Source of the DNA: Luteolibacter sp. SL250
GTDB lineage: Bacteria > Verrucomicrobiota > Verrucomicrobiia > Verrucomicrobiales > Akkermansiaceae
Assembly: GCF_026625605.1 (NCBI RefSeq)
Contig: NZ_CP113054.1
Location: forward strand, 1,488,001 to 1,552,000
Length of the DNA: 64,000 nucleotides
Reading direction: 5' to 3'
Shown piece after piece: positions 9,381-20,902 of this stretch. Under the pieces are notes generated by a model. That model was not told the DNA's origin. It worked only from the letters and a program-made list of their open reading frames with translations, and did no database searches. Made by a program: the position numbers and the translations under genes. Within the stretch, counting starts at the first letter, position 1. Each line of letters opens with the position of its first letter.

Positions 9381-9956
9381 ATGAAATTCCTCGCCGTCGT
9401 TTCCATCGTGTTTCTCGCCGGCCTCTCCGCCGTGGTGGCGCAGGAAAAAAGGAAGGATGGTGTCTCCGCCAGCGGGAAGATCGCCTGGCATGTAGTGAAC
9501 GCCGGGGACAACGGTGTCTCGGAGGTTTTCATCTCGGAGGGGGACCAAGGCGAATCCGCCGCGCAAAAGCTGTGTGAGGCCATCTCCATTGCGAATACGG
9601 AGGTCTTTGTCTCGCCGGATGATTCATGGATGATCGTCCAGACCGGCGGGCCCAGTCTCGGGATCAATCTCATAGCCTTCCGCCGGGAAAACGGGATGAT
9701 CTACAACGAGGAGAAAGACCCGGACATCGGTGACGTGGCGCTGCTTGCCGCCTGCGGTGGCGACCGGAAGAAGGCCGACGCCATGGACCACGTCTATGTC
9801 CGCTTCACCGGCTGGGCCGCGGACTCGAAGTCGCTGCTGCTCTCCGTGAGCGCGCGGGGAGGCGAGAAGCAGAAGGTGGAATCCTTCTTCGGCATCTACG
9901 ACCTGGCGGCGAAGAAGATCGGCTACGATCTGGAGAAGTTCAACGGGGTGAAGTGA
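9381..9956 (+). CDS. Exported protein of unknown function
   Basis: 191 aa with a signal peptide (MKFLAVVSIVFLAGLSAVVAQEKRK, cleavage near AVVA-QE). The mature part has repeated short beta-type stretches (IAWHVVNAGDNGVSEVFIS, DSWMIVQTGGPSLGINLIAFRRENG, YVRFTGWAADSKSLLLSVSARGG), like beta-propeller-type proteins, but no family is recognisable. It lies 24 bases after the coaE-rho stop and is probably co-transcribed. Location is inferred to be periplasmic. Confidence 0.75.
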   Translation: MKFLAVVSIVFLAGLSAVVAQEKRKDGVSASGKIAWHVVNAGDNGVSEVFISEGDQGESAAQKLCEAISIANTEVFVSPDDSWMIVQTGGPSLGINLIAFRRENGMIYNEEKDPDIGDVALLAACGGDRKKADAMDHVYVRFTGWAADSKSLLLSVSARGGEKQKVESFFGIYDLAAKKIGYDLEKFNGVK

Positions 9957-10007
9957 CCCGCCGCGGCTTCCGCTTTCCTGCATCCGCTGCTTCCGGGCGG
10001 GGGCGGG

Positions 10008-10529
10008 TCAATCCGTGATGGGTTCCATGCGGTTCTCCGGTTGCTCGACATCATCTGGCAGGCCCGGGAACAGGGTTTTCAGCAGTTCGGGATTCTGGCG
10101 CAGCGCGGCGCCATCAAGGAATTTCCATGGCTGGCCTTCGCTCCGGATGGCGATGAGAAAGCCCGTGGATTTGATTTTCATGTCCTTGATGTGCATCACG
10201 TTGGTGCGCGGGATGAAGCAGATCCGGTCCGTTCCGCTGAGATGGACTTTGGAAGGCGGGCCATACTGGTTGTCCAAGACCCGGATCTCCTGTTGCGCGA
10301 TCTGTGCCATCGCCTGCTCCGTGACCTTGGCAAAGGCTTCCTTCCCCCCGAGCAGTTTGTGGATCGCCGGGTGGGTGTGCTCCACCATGCCGGGAACATC
10401 CTTCTTCTCGAAGGCTGCCTCGACCATTTTAACCCCCGCCATCAGTTCCTTGGTTTCCTCCGGCGTGAGTTCCGCGGCATGGGCGGAGGCGAAGGAGGTG
10501 GCGCAGACCAGCAAAGCGGGGACTTTCAT
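10008..10529 (-). CDS. Exported protein of unknown function
   Basis: 173 aa with a clear signal peptide (MKVPALLVCATSFASAHA-AE). The mature part starts with helices (LTPEETKELMAGVKMVEAAFEKKDVPGMVEHTHPAIHKLLGGKEAFAKVTEQAM), followed by beta strands and a final LRQNPELLKTLFPGLPDDVE. The order of helices and strands resembles SnoaL/NTF2-like folds, in which such exported proteins are common, but no motif proves it. It converges with the preceding + gene and diverges from ppdK. No operon partner. Confidence 0.75.
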   Translation of the reverse strand: MKVPALLVCATSFASAHAAELTPEETKELMAGVKMVEAAFEKKDVPGMVEHTHPAIHKLLGGKEAFAKVTEQAMAQIAQQEIRVLDNQYGPPSKVHLSGTDRICFIPRTNVMHIKDMKIKSTGFLIAIRSEGQPWKFLDGAALRQNPELLKTLFPGLPDDVEQPENRMEPITD

Positions 10530-10674
10530 GGCCGAATCCGATACGGGAGGTCATGGAGCATGGCAAGGAGCAAGCCGGGGAATGGTTCCATGGGGGGCGG
10601 CGGAGTTCCGGGGCGCGGACCGCGGAACGCCCGTGGAACGTGGGTGGAACCGCGCATTTGTGGCAACTGTCCGA

Positions 10675-10702
10675 TTGACAGAGTTGCACCTGTTGTTAGC
10701 CT
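10675..10702 (+). promoter_or_regulatory. Possible promoter for ppdK
   Basis: An exact TTGACA at 10675-10680 is followed after 16 bases by TAGCCT, which keeps only the TA and final T of a -10 box. It lies about 80 bases before the ppdK start in the divergent gap, which otherwise shows no gene. The -10 match is weak. Confidence 0.25.
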
Positions 10703-10782
10703 CCCGCGCCTTGCGCTGGGGTTTTGAGTTGCATTTTTCCTGCAATCCCAGCCCTAGCCAATAACCTGACATACCAACCACG

Positions 10783-13686
<2,904 letters not shown>

Positions 13687-13709
13687 TTCTTCCTGACTGA
13701 TATCCATGA

Positions 13710-13741
13710 AGCCGTCCCGGGAAACCGGGGCGGCTTTTTTG
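13710..13741 (+). terminator. Rho-independent terminator after ppdK
   Basis: The inverted repeat AGCCGTCCCGG / CCGGGGCGGCT around a GAAA loop (one internal mismatch) is followed by seven T residues, 24 bases after the ppdK stop. Confidence 0.9.
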
Positions 13742-13742
13742 T

Positions 13743-13813
13743 TGGAGCGCGGACTTCAGTCCGCATCTGGAATCACGGCTTTGCGAAGCCAGGCGGACTG
13801 AAGTCCGCGCTCC
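13743..13813. repeat. Inverted pair of GGAGCGCGGACTTCAGTCCGC repeats
   Basis: Left copy 13744-13764 (GGAGCGCGGACTTCAGTCCG C) and its reverse complement at 13792-13812 (GCGGACTGAAGTCCGCGCTCC) face each other across a 27-base spacer that itself contains a small hairpin (GGCTTTGCGAAGCC). Each unit is also palindromic inside (GCGGACT-TC-AGTCCGC). This is a second REP-like family, distinct from the GTGGACA family; a diverged relative lies at 7158-7181. Confidence 0.75.
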
Positions 13814-13837
13814 GTTCCTGGCGATGATGTCACCGCA

Positions 13838-14311
13838 TCAGTTTCCGCTCAAGCCGGACAGGCGGTCGCGGACGAAGCGGTCCTCCTCCTCTGACAGCGC
13901 CCGCTTCGGCAGGATGCGCGCGTGCAGGTCGCTCTCGAACAGGAAAATGAAGCGGCGGTCCTCGCTCCATTTCCGGATCTTGTCCCAGCCGAGCAGGCGG
14001 GTGCCGGTGGAGTGGCTGTAACGGATGCCTTCCTCGTTGATCTCCACCGTGAAGGTTTCACGGAGGGAGGCCTGGGCGTCGAAGGTCTTTCCCAGCCGAT
14101 GCCTCAGGACGAGGATGACGGTCGGCACCATCACCAGCAACGCCACCACATAGGGCGCGGCGGCCAGCACGTTGTCGTTCCGGATCACCCGGAAGGTGGC
14201 GATGGCCACCACCACTGCAGCGAGAAAAAGGATGAAACGGAGCGTCCGCTGCTTCGCCAGGCTCAGGGAGGCGGCGAGGTATTCGTCACGGGTGAACTTG
14301 AAGGTGGCCAT
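13838..14311 (-). CDS. YcxB-like membrane protein
   Basis: 157 aa from the ATG at 14311 (MATFKFTRDEYLAAS); the longer upstream frame overlaps nuoN and is not used. Two membrane helices at about 26-42 and 50-67, then a cytosolic domain (FTVEINEEGIRYSHSTGTRLLGWDKIRKWSEDRRFIFLFESDLHARILPKRALSEEEDRFVRDRL) that matches the YcxB-like family by its pattern of a short beta domain and the final ILPKRAL..EE motif. Function of the family is unknown. It begins 8 bases after the nuoN stop, so it is the last gene of the nuo transcript, but nothing suggests a role in complex I. Confidence 0.75.
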   Translation of the reverse strand: MATFKFTRDEYLAASLSLAKQRTLRFILFLAAVVVAIATFRVIRNDNVLAAAPYVVALLVMVPTVILVLRHRLGKTFDAQASLRETFTVEINEEGIRYSHSTGTRLLGWDKIRKWSEDRRFIFLFESDLHARILPKRALSEEEDRFVRDRLSGLSGN

Positions 14312-14319
14312 GAAGCCGT

Positions 14320-15882
14320 TTATTTCAACAGCGCGAGGATGGGCTGCGGCCAGACGCCGAAGAGCAGGACGGCGGCGGTGAGGACGCCCACGGCTGCCTT
14401 GGTGATGGTGGGCAGGACCAGCGGCTGCGCGCCGTCGGCCGGTGCGGACCACCACATGGCGCGGATGACCTTGAAGTAGTAATAGAAGCCTGCGGCGGCA
14501 CCAATGAAGGCGATCACCACCGGCACCCACAGACCGGCGTCCACCGCGAGGGAAAAGACGAAGAACTTGCCGATGAAGCCTGCGGTGAGCGGGACACCTG
14601 CCAGAGCGGCGAGCAGGACGGTGAGGGCGAAGGCGAGTGTCGGGTTCGTCTTGCCGAGGCCGTTGAAGTCATTGACCGCTTCCCCGTCGCGCTGGATGCG
14701 GATCTGGGAAAGCACGAAGAACACGCCGAGGGTCATCAGCAGGTAGGTTGCGAGGTAGAAGGACGCCGCTTGGTTCGAGCTGAGGGCCTTGTCAGAGCCG
14801 GGGCTGCCCGCTGCCAGCGCGAGGAGGAGGAATCCGGCGTGGGCGATGGAGGAGTAGCCGAGGAGGCGCTTGAAGTTGGACTGGGAGATGGCGGCCAGGT
14901 TTCCGAACAGTAGGGTGGCACCGGCCAGGATTGCCAGCAGGGTGATGACCGGGCCGCGGGTGAGGTCGCTGGCCAGGAACGGTTCCAGGAAGCGCATCAG
15001 GAGGATGAAGCCCGCTGCTTTCGATCCCACGGAAAGGAAGGCCGTGGTCGGCGTGGGGGCACCCTGATAGACGTCCGGGATCCAGATGTGGGTCGGAACC
15101 GCGCCGATCTTGAAGCCGAGGCCGATGAGGACGAGGGCGATGCCGAAGAGGAGCGGAAGCTGCGGAACGGCAGGGTAGGGAACCGGATCAGAAGCGATGG
15201 GGGTGACCAGACGGGGAAGGAGTGCCTGCGACATCTCCGCGAGGTTCATGGTGCCGAGGGTGCCATAGACCCAGGCGATGCCATAGACCAGGAAGCCGGT
15301 GCTCAGCGCACCGATGATGAGGTATTTCACCCCGGCCTCCAGCGAGCCGACATTCCGGCGCATGAAGGAGACGAGGATGTAGAAGGTGATGGTGACCAGC
15401 TCCAGGGCGACGAACGCACCGGCCAGATCCTTTGCAGACGCCACCCACATCATGCCCGCGCAGGCGAAGATGGGCAGGCAGTAATATTCACCGGTGCCGT
15501 TCTCGGAACCCGGATGGTCGGTGAAGCGGGCCAGCACCTTGCGGTAGTCAATGGCCAGCAACAGGACGAGGATGGTGGTGAGCAGGGCGAAGATTTTGTA
15601 GAACTTCGCGGAGGCGTCGAACTGGTAGAAGTTCCACAACGGCCATTCGGCCCATGTCGCAGCACCCTTTGCTTTCATCACCGCCACACCATTTTCCATG
15701 ACCGCCCCCTTGGCAGCTTGGTCAGTCCCGATGGCGAAGAACGTCAGGATCAGGATGACCGCCAGGCCGATGGCACCGGCAATGCCGAGCCACGCCTTGC
15801 TTTTGCCCGAAGAAAAGGCTTCGGCCATCAGCAGGACGATGCCGAGGGTGACGGTCAGGGCTTCGAGATAGTAAGCGGGCAT
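14320..15882 (-). CDS. nuoN: NADH-quinone oxidoreductase subunit N
   Basis: 520 aa, about 13-14 membrane helices; an antiporter-like proton-pumping subunit of complex I. Typical sequence includes [30 protein letters not shown]-type text (here [29 protein letters not shown]) and [16 protein letters not shown], both hallmark NuoN segments, with lysines in membrane helices for proton transfer. It is the last nuo gene, 51 bases after nuoM. Length is normal for the family. Confidence 0.95.
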   Translation of the reverse strand: [520 protein letters not shown]

Positions 15883-15933
15883 GGAAGGGAGTTTGCTAGT
15901 GTTCAGTTTTCAGATTCCAGGAACGAACTGAGG

Positions 15934-17367
15934 TCACTTGAGGAGGAGATTGAGGAGCAGGTTCGGATACAGGCCGACGGCGAGCAGGGCGATGATCAGA
16001 ATCAGGGCGGGGGCGCGGTCGGCGAAGGTGATGTCCGGAGCGGAGGTGGTGAGCTTCACGGCCGGGCCGTGGAAGATCCGGCGGTAGGCACGCAGCATGT
16101 AGACGGCGCTGATGACCACGCCCCAGACGGACAGGATGCAGGCGATCTGGACCGGGCCGAGGCCGGCGGTCGGGGAGTAGTCCTTGAAGGCGGAAAGGAA
16201 GACGAGAACCTCACCGGAGAAGTTCGCCAGTCCCGGCAGGCCGATGGAGGCCATGGCGGCGATGCCGAAGAGGAAGGCGAGTGTCGGAGCGGACTTGGCG
16301 AGTCCACCGAGGTCCGCGAGGTCGAGCGAGCCGGTGTTGCGCTCGATGCGGTCCGCCAGGCCGAACAGCAGGGCGATGGAGACACCGTGGGCGAACATCA
16401 GGACGATGGCGGCGGGAGCGGCGAGGGTGTTGCCGGGAACAGCGATCAGCGCGGCGATGGCCAGGAAGATGTAGCCCATGTGCATCACTGAGGAGTTCCC
16501 CAGCAGGGTATCCAGGCGCTTCTGGGAAATGGTGACGAGGCCGACCCAGAGGATATTGCCGAGCAGCAGGACCAGCAGCGGGGTGAGCCACTGTTGCAGG
16601 CCTTCCGGCACCAGCGGGATGGCCAGGCGCAACAGGCCGTAGAGGCCGAATTTTTTCAGGACACCGGCGTGCAGCATGGCCACCGGCGCGGGCGCGCTGG
16701 CATAGGCCGGGGCGGCCCAGGAGTGGAAGGGGAAGAGGGAAACCAGCGTGCCGAAGCCGATGATCAGCAGCGCGGCGATGCCTTTCTGCGCCTCCGCCGG
16801 GATCATCGCCTTGTTGGCGATCATCGTCGGGATGTCGTAGCTGCCGGTCAGGTTCGCCAGCCAGACAAGCCCGGCCAGCAGGATGATGGAGCCGATGCCG
16901 AGGTAGATGGTGATCTTCCAGGCGATCTCGCGGCGGTCACCGCGGCCGAGGATGCCGATCATCAGGAAGGTGGGGATCAGCGCCAGTTCGTGGAAGGCGT
17001 AGAAGAAGAACAGGTCGGTGGCGGCGAAGGCACCCAGGGCACCGGCGGAGATCAGCAGGGAGGAGCCGAACCAGAGTTTCTCTTTCCCGGCGGGGGACTG
17101 GCCGGAGAGGACGGCTGCCAGCGTGACGATGACCGTCAGCAGCACCATCACCAGGCTCATGCCATCCGTGAAGGCGAAGGAAAGGTGGAGCGCCGGTTTT
17201 TCCAGGACAGGCAGGTTGAATGCCCACGCCGCCTTCGGCGTGACCGTGGCCGCGAGTCCGAGTAACAGGTTGATCGCCGCCGCCGCGATGGAGGTGGATC
17301 TTGCGGGCGCGCCGAGCAGGATCGCGACGAAAGCGATGATCGGGAGAAAGACGAGGAGGGCGAGCAT
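15934..17367 (-). CDS. nuoM: NADH-quinone oxidoreductase subunit M
   Basis: 477 aa from the ATG at 17367 (MLALLVFLPIIAFVAILLG), chosen because the upstream extension is not hydrophobic and overlaps the nuoL gap. Antiporter-like membrane arm subunit of complex I: ELALIPTFLMIGILG, FPFHSWAAPAYASAPAPVAMLHAGVLKKFGLYGL and SSVMHMGYIFLAIAAL are typical NuoM segments. It follows nuoL by 55 bases and precedes nuoN. Confidence 0.95.
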   Translation of the reverse strand: MLALLVFLPIIAFVAILLGAPARSTSIAAAAINLLLGLAATVTPKAAWAFNLPVLEKPALHLSFAFTDGMSLVMVLLTVIVTLAAVLSGQSPAGKEKLWFGSSLLISAGALGAFAATDLFFFYAFHELALIPTFLMIGILGRGDRREIAWKITIYLGIGSIILLAGLVWLANLTGSYDIPTMIANKAMIPAEAQKGIAALLIIGFGTLVSLFPFHSWAAPAYASAPAPVAMLHAGVLKKFGLYGLLRLAIPLVPEGLQQWLTPLLVLLLGNILWVGLVTISQKRLDTLLGNSSVMHMGYIFLAIAALIAVPGNTLAAPAAIVLMFAHGVSIALLFGLADRIERNTGSLDLADLGGLAKSAPTLAFLFGIAAMASIGLPGLANFSGEVLVFLSAFKDYSPTAGLGPVQIACILSVWGVVISAVYMLRAYRRIFHGPAVKLTTSAPDITFADRAPALILIIALLAVGLYPNLLLNLLLK

Positions 17368-17422
17368 TTGAAAGTTTGCTAGGTGGCAGTTTTCAGTTTT
17401 CAGGGAATGGCGCTCCGGAAGC

Positions 17423-19273
17423 TCAGAAGAAAACCGTGAAGTAGATGACGAGGAGGGTTCCGATGCCGAAGGCGAAGGCATACGCCTGGAGGCTGCCGGA
17501 CTGGACCTTGCGGAAGGCGTTGCCGAGGGACTCCGCGCCGCGGCTCAGGCCGCCGACGAAGATGCCGTTGATGAAAAGCTCGTCGAAGAAATGGACGATG
17601 GCGGCGAAGGCGTCCTGGAAGTAACGGACGAGGAAGTTGTCGTAGAAGCCGTCGATGTAGAAGCGGTTCTTGAACGGCGGGACGGAGAGCGGGTCCTTGT
17701 CCTTGCCCTTGTAGAGGACGAATCCCGTGATGAGGCCAAGGATCAGGGTGGCGATGGAGGCACCGAGGATGATGGAGTGGCCTTCCGCGTGGCCGCCTTC
17801 ATGGATCGGGCGGAAAGCGCTGAGCTTGTCAGTGGTGAATCCGAATCCCGCGATCACCGCCATCACGGCGAGAAGCACCAGCGGAATGGACATCAGCGGG
17901 CCGACTTCATGCGCGTGGCCCGCGCCGTGTTCGTCACGAGGCTTGCCGAGGAAGGTGACCACGAACGCGCGGGTCATGTAGAAGGTGGTGAGGAAGGCGA
18001 CGAAGACGGCGATGCCGAACAGCGCCTTGTTCCCGTTCCAGGCGGCGGCCAGGATTTCCTCCTTCGACCAGAAACCGGCGGTGACGTAAGGGACCGCGAT
18101 CAGGGCCGCGGTGCCGATGGCGAAGGTGATGCCGGTGATGGGCATCTTCTTCAGCAGGCCGCCCATTTTCCAGATGTTCTGCTCGTGGTGGCAGGCGTAG
18201 ATGATCGCACCGGAACCGAGGAACAGGAGCGCCTTGAACCAGGCGTGGGTGAAGAGGTGGAACATGCCCGCTTCACTGGAAACGAGGCCGACGGCCATCA
18301 CCATGTAGCCGAGTTGGGAGAGGGTGGAGTAGGCCAGGATCTTCTTGATGTCGTCCTGCTGGGTCGCCATCAACGCGGCGGCCAGCGAGGTGATGCCACC
18401 GACCCAAGCGATGACCTGGCTGGAGAACAGGCCGGCGAGGACATCCTCCGGCAGGGCGAGGGAAAGCTGCACGCGGAAAAGCATGTAGACACCGGCGGCG
18501 ACCATGGTCGCGGCGTGGATGAGGGCGGACACCGGGGTGGGGCCTTCCATCGCGTCCGGCAGCCAGACGTGGAGGGGTAGCTGGGCGGACTTGCCGACCG
18601 CGCCGCAGAAGACGAAGAGCAGCGCCATGGAAAGGATGCAGCCGTAGGCGGCGGAGTTCTGGGCGAAGTAACCGGCGTTGTCCGCGCCGAAGGCTTTCAT
18701 GCCGTCCGCCATGCCGCCGAAGGTCAGCGTGCCGGTGATGCCCCAGATCATCAGGATGCCCACCATGAAACCGAAGTCACCCACGCGGTTGGCGAGGAAT
18801 GCCTTCTTCGCGGCATCCGCGGCGGAGTCTTTCTGATACCAGTGGCCGATGAGCAGGTAGGAACTCAGGCCGACCAGCTCCCAGAAGATGAAAGTCATGA
18901 TGAAGTTCGACGCCAGCACGATGCCGGTCATCGAGAACATGAAAAGGGACAGGCCGGTGAAGTAGCGGGCCTTCGCCTCGTCATCCTTCATGTAGGCGAG
19001 GGAGAAGATGTGGACCAGCATGCCGATGCCGGTCACCACGATCATCATGCCGGTGGAGAGCTTGTCGAGCTGGACGCCGATGTTGACGGAGAAGTCGCCG
19101 ATGGTCGCCCACTGGAAATCGTAGGTGCCGGTCTTTCCAAGCAGCAGCACCGCGATGATGAAGGTCGCAACCGATGATCCGGTCGAAACGAGCGGTGCCA
19201 GGCCCGTCTTCTTCAGGACGAGCTGGTTGGCCGCGGCGACGGCCAGAGGGAGAAAGAGTAGGATCCAGGGCAT
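17423..19273 (-). CDS. nuoL: NADH-quinone oxidoreductase subunit L
   Basis: 616 aa, the distal antiporter-like subunit of complex I with the long lateral helix at its C-terminus. Signature segments: FWELVGLSSYLLIGHWYQK, AQLPLHVWLPDAMEGPTPVSALIHAATMVAAGVYMLFR and STLSQLGYMVMAVGL. It starts 28 bases downstream of a repeat arm of the GxxExxY cassette that separates it from nuoK, so its transcription probably runs through that cassette or begins at a promoter within it. Confidence 0.95.
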   Translation of the reverse strand: MPWILLFLPLAVAAANQLVLKKTGLAPLVSTGSSVATFIIAVLLLGKTGTYDFQWATIGDFSVNIGVQLDKLSTGMMIVVTGIGMLVHIFSLAYMKDDEAKARYFTGLSLFMFSMTGIVLASNFIMTFIFWELVGLSSYLLIGHWYQKDSAADAAKKAFLANRVGDFGFMVGILMIWGITGTLTFGGMADGMKAFGADNAGYFAQNSAAYGCILSMALLFVFCGAVGKSAQLPLHVWLPDAMEGPTPVSALIHAATMVAAGVYMLFRVQLSLALPEDVLAGLFSSQVIAWVGGITSLAAALMATQQDDIKKILAYSTLSQLGYMVMAVGLVSSEAGMFHLFTHAWFKALLFLGSGAIIYACHHEQNIWKMGGLLKKMPITGITFAIGTAALIAVPYVTAGFWSKEEILAAAWNGNKALFGIAVFVAFLTTFYMTRAFVVTFLGKPRDEHGAGHAHEVGPLMSIPLVLLAVMAVIAGFGFTTDKLSAFRPIHEGGHAEGHSIILGASIATLILGLITGFVLYKGKDKDPLSVPPFKNRFYIDGFYDNFLVRYFQDAFAAIVHFFDELFINGIFVGGLSRGAESLGNAFRKVQSGSLQAYAFAFGIGTLLVIYFTVFF

Positions 19274-19301
19274 GGGTGCGTCTGTTAGGAAAGGGGATGG
19301 G

Positions 19302-19337
19302 AAACCACGGATTACACGGATTTACGGATTATTCAGA
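19302..19337. repeat. Inverted repeat arm, nuoL side of the GxxExxY cassette
   Basis: Reads AACCACGGATTACACGGATT followed by TACGGATTATTC, three imperfect CGGATT units. It is the near-perfect inverse of the arm at 19768-19799. The stop codon of the GxxExxY gene (19322-19324) lies inside this arm. Confidence 0.85.
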
Positions 19338-19768
19338 TTCTGTGTTCGCGGATCAGTGTGAACTTCGGAGTTCTCCTGGAGGTAAATATTGGCGATCCGT
19401 TTAAAGGTGAGGGAGAGGGGCCGAAAATTCAGAATCAAGCCAACTTGTAGTCCTGTGATGCTGAGATAACTCAATGTCTGGGCGATGTGGATGTCGCTGA
19501 TGCTGGAAGCGGCTTTTGCTTCGATGATCACCTTGTCGGAGACGATCAGATCGGTGATGAGGTTGCCCACAATGCGCTTCCGGTAGAATACCGGGAATGC
19601 TTGTTGCTGGGTGAAATCGGGCGACTGGGCCGCGAACTCCAGGCAGAGAGCGTTCTCATAGATCTTCTCATCCAAGCCTGGGCCGAGAGCGCGATGCACC
19701 TTCATGGCCGCACCGATGATCTGCTCGGTGAGTTCCATATGTGGGTGGCTGTCAGCTCTGCTCTTCAT
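19322..19768 (-). CDS. GxxExxY family protein inside the nuo operon
   Basis: 148 aa from the ATG at 19768 (alternative ATG 19738, MELTEQIIGAAMKVHRALGPGLDEKIYENAL). The GxxExxY signature is at GPGLDEKIYENAL and the downstream part shows DLIVSDKVIIEAKAASSISDIHIAQTLSYLSITGLQVGLILNF, a PD-(D/E)XK-like core with D, E-x-K. The family is widespread in Verrucomicrobia, Planctomycetes and Bacteroidetes, and its function is unknown; a nuclease-like fold is inferred from that core. The gene fills the space between two inverted repeats, its start and stop touching the arms, and it separates nuoK from nuoL. It looks like an inserted cassette that kept the operon direction. Confidence 0.88.
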   Translation of the reverse strand: MKSRADSHPHMELTEQIIGAAMKVHRALGPGLDEKIYENALCLEFAAQSPDFTQQQAFPVFYRKRIVGNLITDLIVSDKVIIEAKAASSISDIHIAQTLSYLSITGLQVGLILNFRPLSLTFKRIANIYLQENSEVHTDPRTQNLNNP

Positions 19769-19799
19769 TAAATCCGTATAATCCGTGAAATCCGTGGTT
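19768..19799. repeat. Inverted repeat arm, nuoK side of the GxxExxY cassette
   Basis: The stretch contains AATCCGTGAAATCCGTGGTT preceded by AATCCGTAT; its reverse complement starts AACCACGGATT and continues with CACGGATT and ACGGATT like the other arm at 19302. It ends one base before the nuoK stop codon and begins at the ATG of the GxxExxY gene. Confidence 0.85.
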
Positions 19800-19800
19800 T

Positions 19801-20118
19801 CTATCCCTTCAGGGAAGTCAGCTCGTCGGTGTGGATGGTCTGGCGGGAGCGGTAGAGGGCCACGATGATGGCCAGGCCGACGGCGACCTCCGCGGCTGCG
19901 ACGGTGACGACGAAGAAGACAAGCATCTGGCCGTTGTAGTCCGGCAGGCCGTTCACGGTGTTGAAACGGGAGAAGGCGACCAGGCTCAGGTTCGCGGCGC
20001 TGAGCATCAGCTCCAGGCACATGAAGACGATGATGATGTTCCGCCGGATGACGACGCCGGCGAGGCCGATGGCGAACAGCAGGCCGGAGGCGAGGAGGTA
20101 GTCGTTGAGAGTAGCCAT
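19801..20118 (-). CDS. nuoK: NADH-quinone oxidoreductase subunit K
   Basis: 105 aa with three membrane helices. The segments [35 protein letters not shown] and [21 protein letters not shown] contain the two membrane glutamates (in CLELML and AAEVAVG) needed for proton transfer in NuoK. Normal length. Its stop codon is followed directly by the repeat arm of the GxxExxY cassette. Confidence 0.95.
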   Translation of the reverse strand: MATLNDYLLASGLLFAIGLAGVVIRRNIIIVFMCLELMLSAANLSLVAFSRFNTVNGLPDYNGQMLVFFVVTVAAAEVAVGLAIIVALYRSRQTIHTDELTSLKG

Positions 20119-20152
20119 CGGTTCAGGGGTCAGCGGTCAACAAGTGTGAGGA

Positions 20153-20716
20153 CTATTCAGCCTGGCGTTTGGAAAGGGAGACGACGCCAACGGTGGCGAC
20201 GAGGAGGAGCACGCCGAGGATCTGGAGGGGGAAGTTGTATTCGGTGAACAGCGTGTGGCCGATCAGGTGGACGTCGGGCAGTTTTCCTTCACCCAGTGTG
20301 GTGGCGATCTTGGAACCAGCGGGGAACCGGCCCGCGGAGTTGGCGAGGGCGGTCTTGTCCAGAGCGGGCGCGGCTTTGTCCGCCGTCTTGGATAGCACGC
20401 CGAGAAGCTGGACCACGAATGCCAGCGATAGGGCGATGCCCGCCGCGATGGGGGCGAGGCGGTTGGCCCGGTGTTCCTCGTTTTTCAGGTCGAGGAGCAT
20501 GATGATGAACAGGAACAGCACCATGACCGCGCCGGTGTAGACCAGGATCTGGATGACTCCGACGAAGAACGCGCTCAGACCGATGAACAGCCCGGCCAGT
20601 CCCACGAAGCAGGTCACGACGGACAGCGCGCTGGAGACCGGATTGCGGAAGGCGACAACCGCGGTGCCACCGATCAGCATGATGGTGGTGAAAAGCCAGA
20701 AAAGGTAGGAGGGCAT
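20153..20716 (-). CDS. nuoJ: NADH-quinone oxidoreductase subunit J
   Basis: 187 aa, five membrane helices with the conserved NuoJ segment GVIQILVYTGAVMVLFLFIIMLLDL. A loop of about 45 residues (SKTADKAAPALDKTALANSAGRFPAGSKIATTLGEGKLPDV) between helices 4 and 5 is as expected for the longer bacterial forms. It lies between the 55-aa membrane protein and nuoK. Confidence 0.93.
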   Translation of the reverse strand: MPSYLFWLFTTIMLIGGTAVVAFRNPVSSALSVVTCFVGLAGLFIGLSAFFVGVIQILVYTGAVMVLFLFIIMLLDLKNEEHRANRLAPIAAGIALSLAFVVQLLGVLSKTADKAAPALDKTALANSAGRFPAGSKIATTLGEGKLPDVHLIGHTLFTEYNFPLQILGVLLLVATVGVVSLSKRQAE

Positions 20717-20734
20717 TGGGATTCTCGAAAAAGT

Positions 20735-20902
20735 TCAGCGGTCGTATTTAAGGCTGGCCCACCAGCCGACGAGTCCGAGCGCGAGGGTGATGACGCCCGC
20801 CAGGGTCAGGATGAAGCCGGACACCTGATGGATGTGGGGCGCGGCGGCCACGAGGCCGTAGACACCCGCAATGACGACGATGGAGGCCGAGATCGATTTC
20901 AT
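20735..20902 (-). CDS. 55-aa membrane protein coupled to nuoI
   Basis: Starts at the ATG at 20902-20900, which overlaps the nuoI stop (20901-20899) as ATGA. Sequence begins MKSISASIVVIAGVYGLVAA and has two hydrophobic stretches (5-23 and 28-48) ending ASLKYDR, so it is a two-helix inner-membrane protein. It is not a standard complex I subunit; the tight overlap with nuoI means its translation is probably coupled. It could be an accessory or assembly factor. The role is inferred only from position. Confidence 0.7.
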   Translation of the reverse strand: MKSISASIVVIAGVYGLVAAAPHIHQVSGFILTLAGVITLALGLVGWWASLKYDR

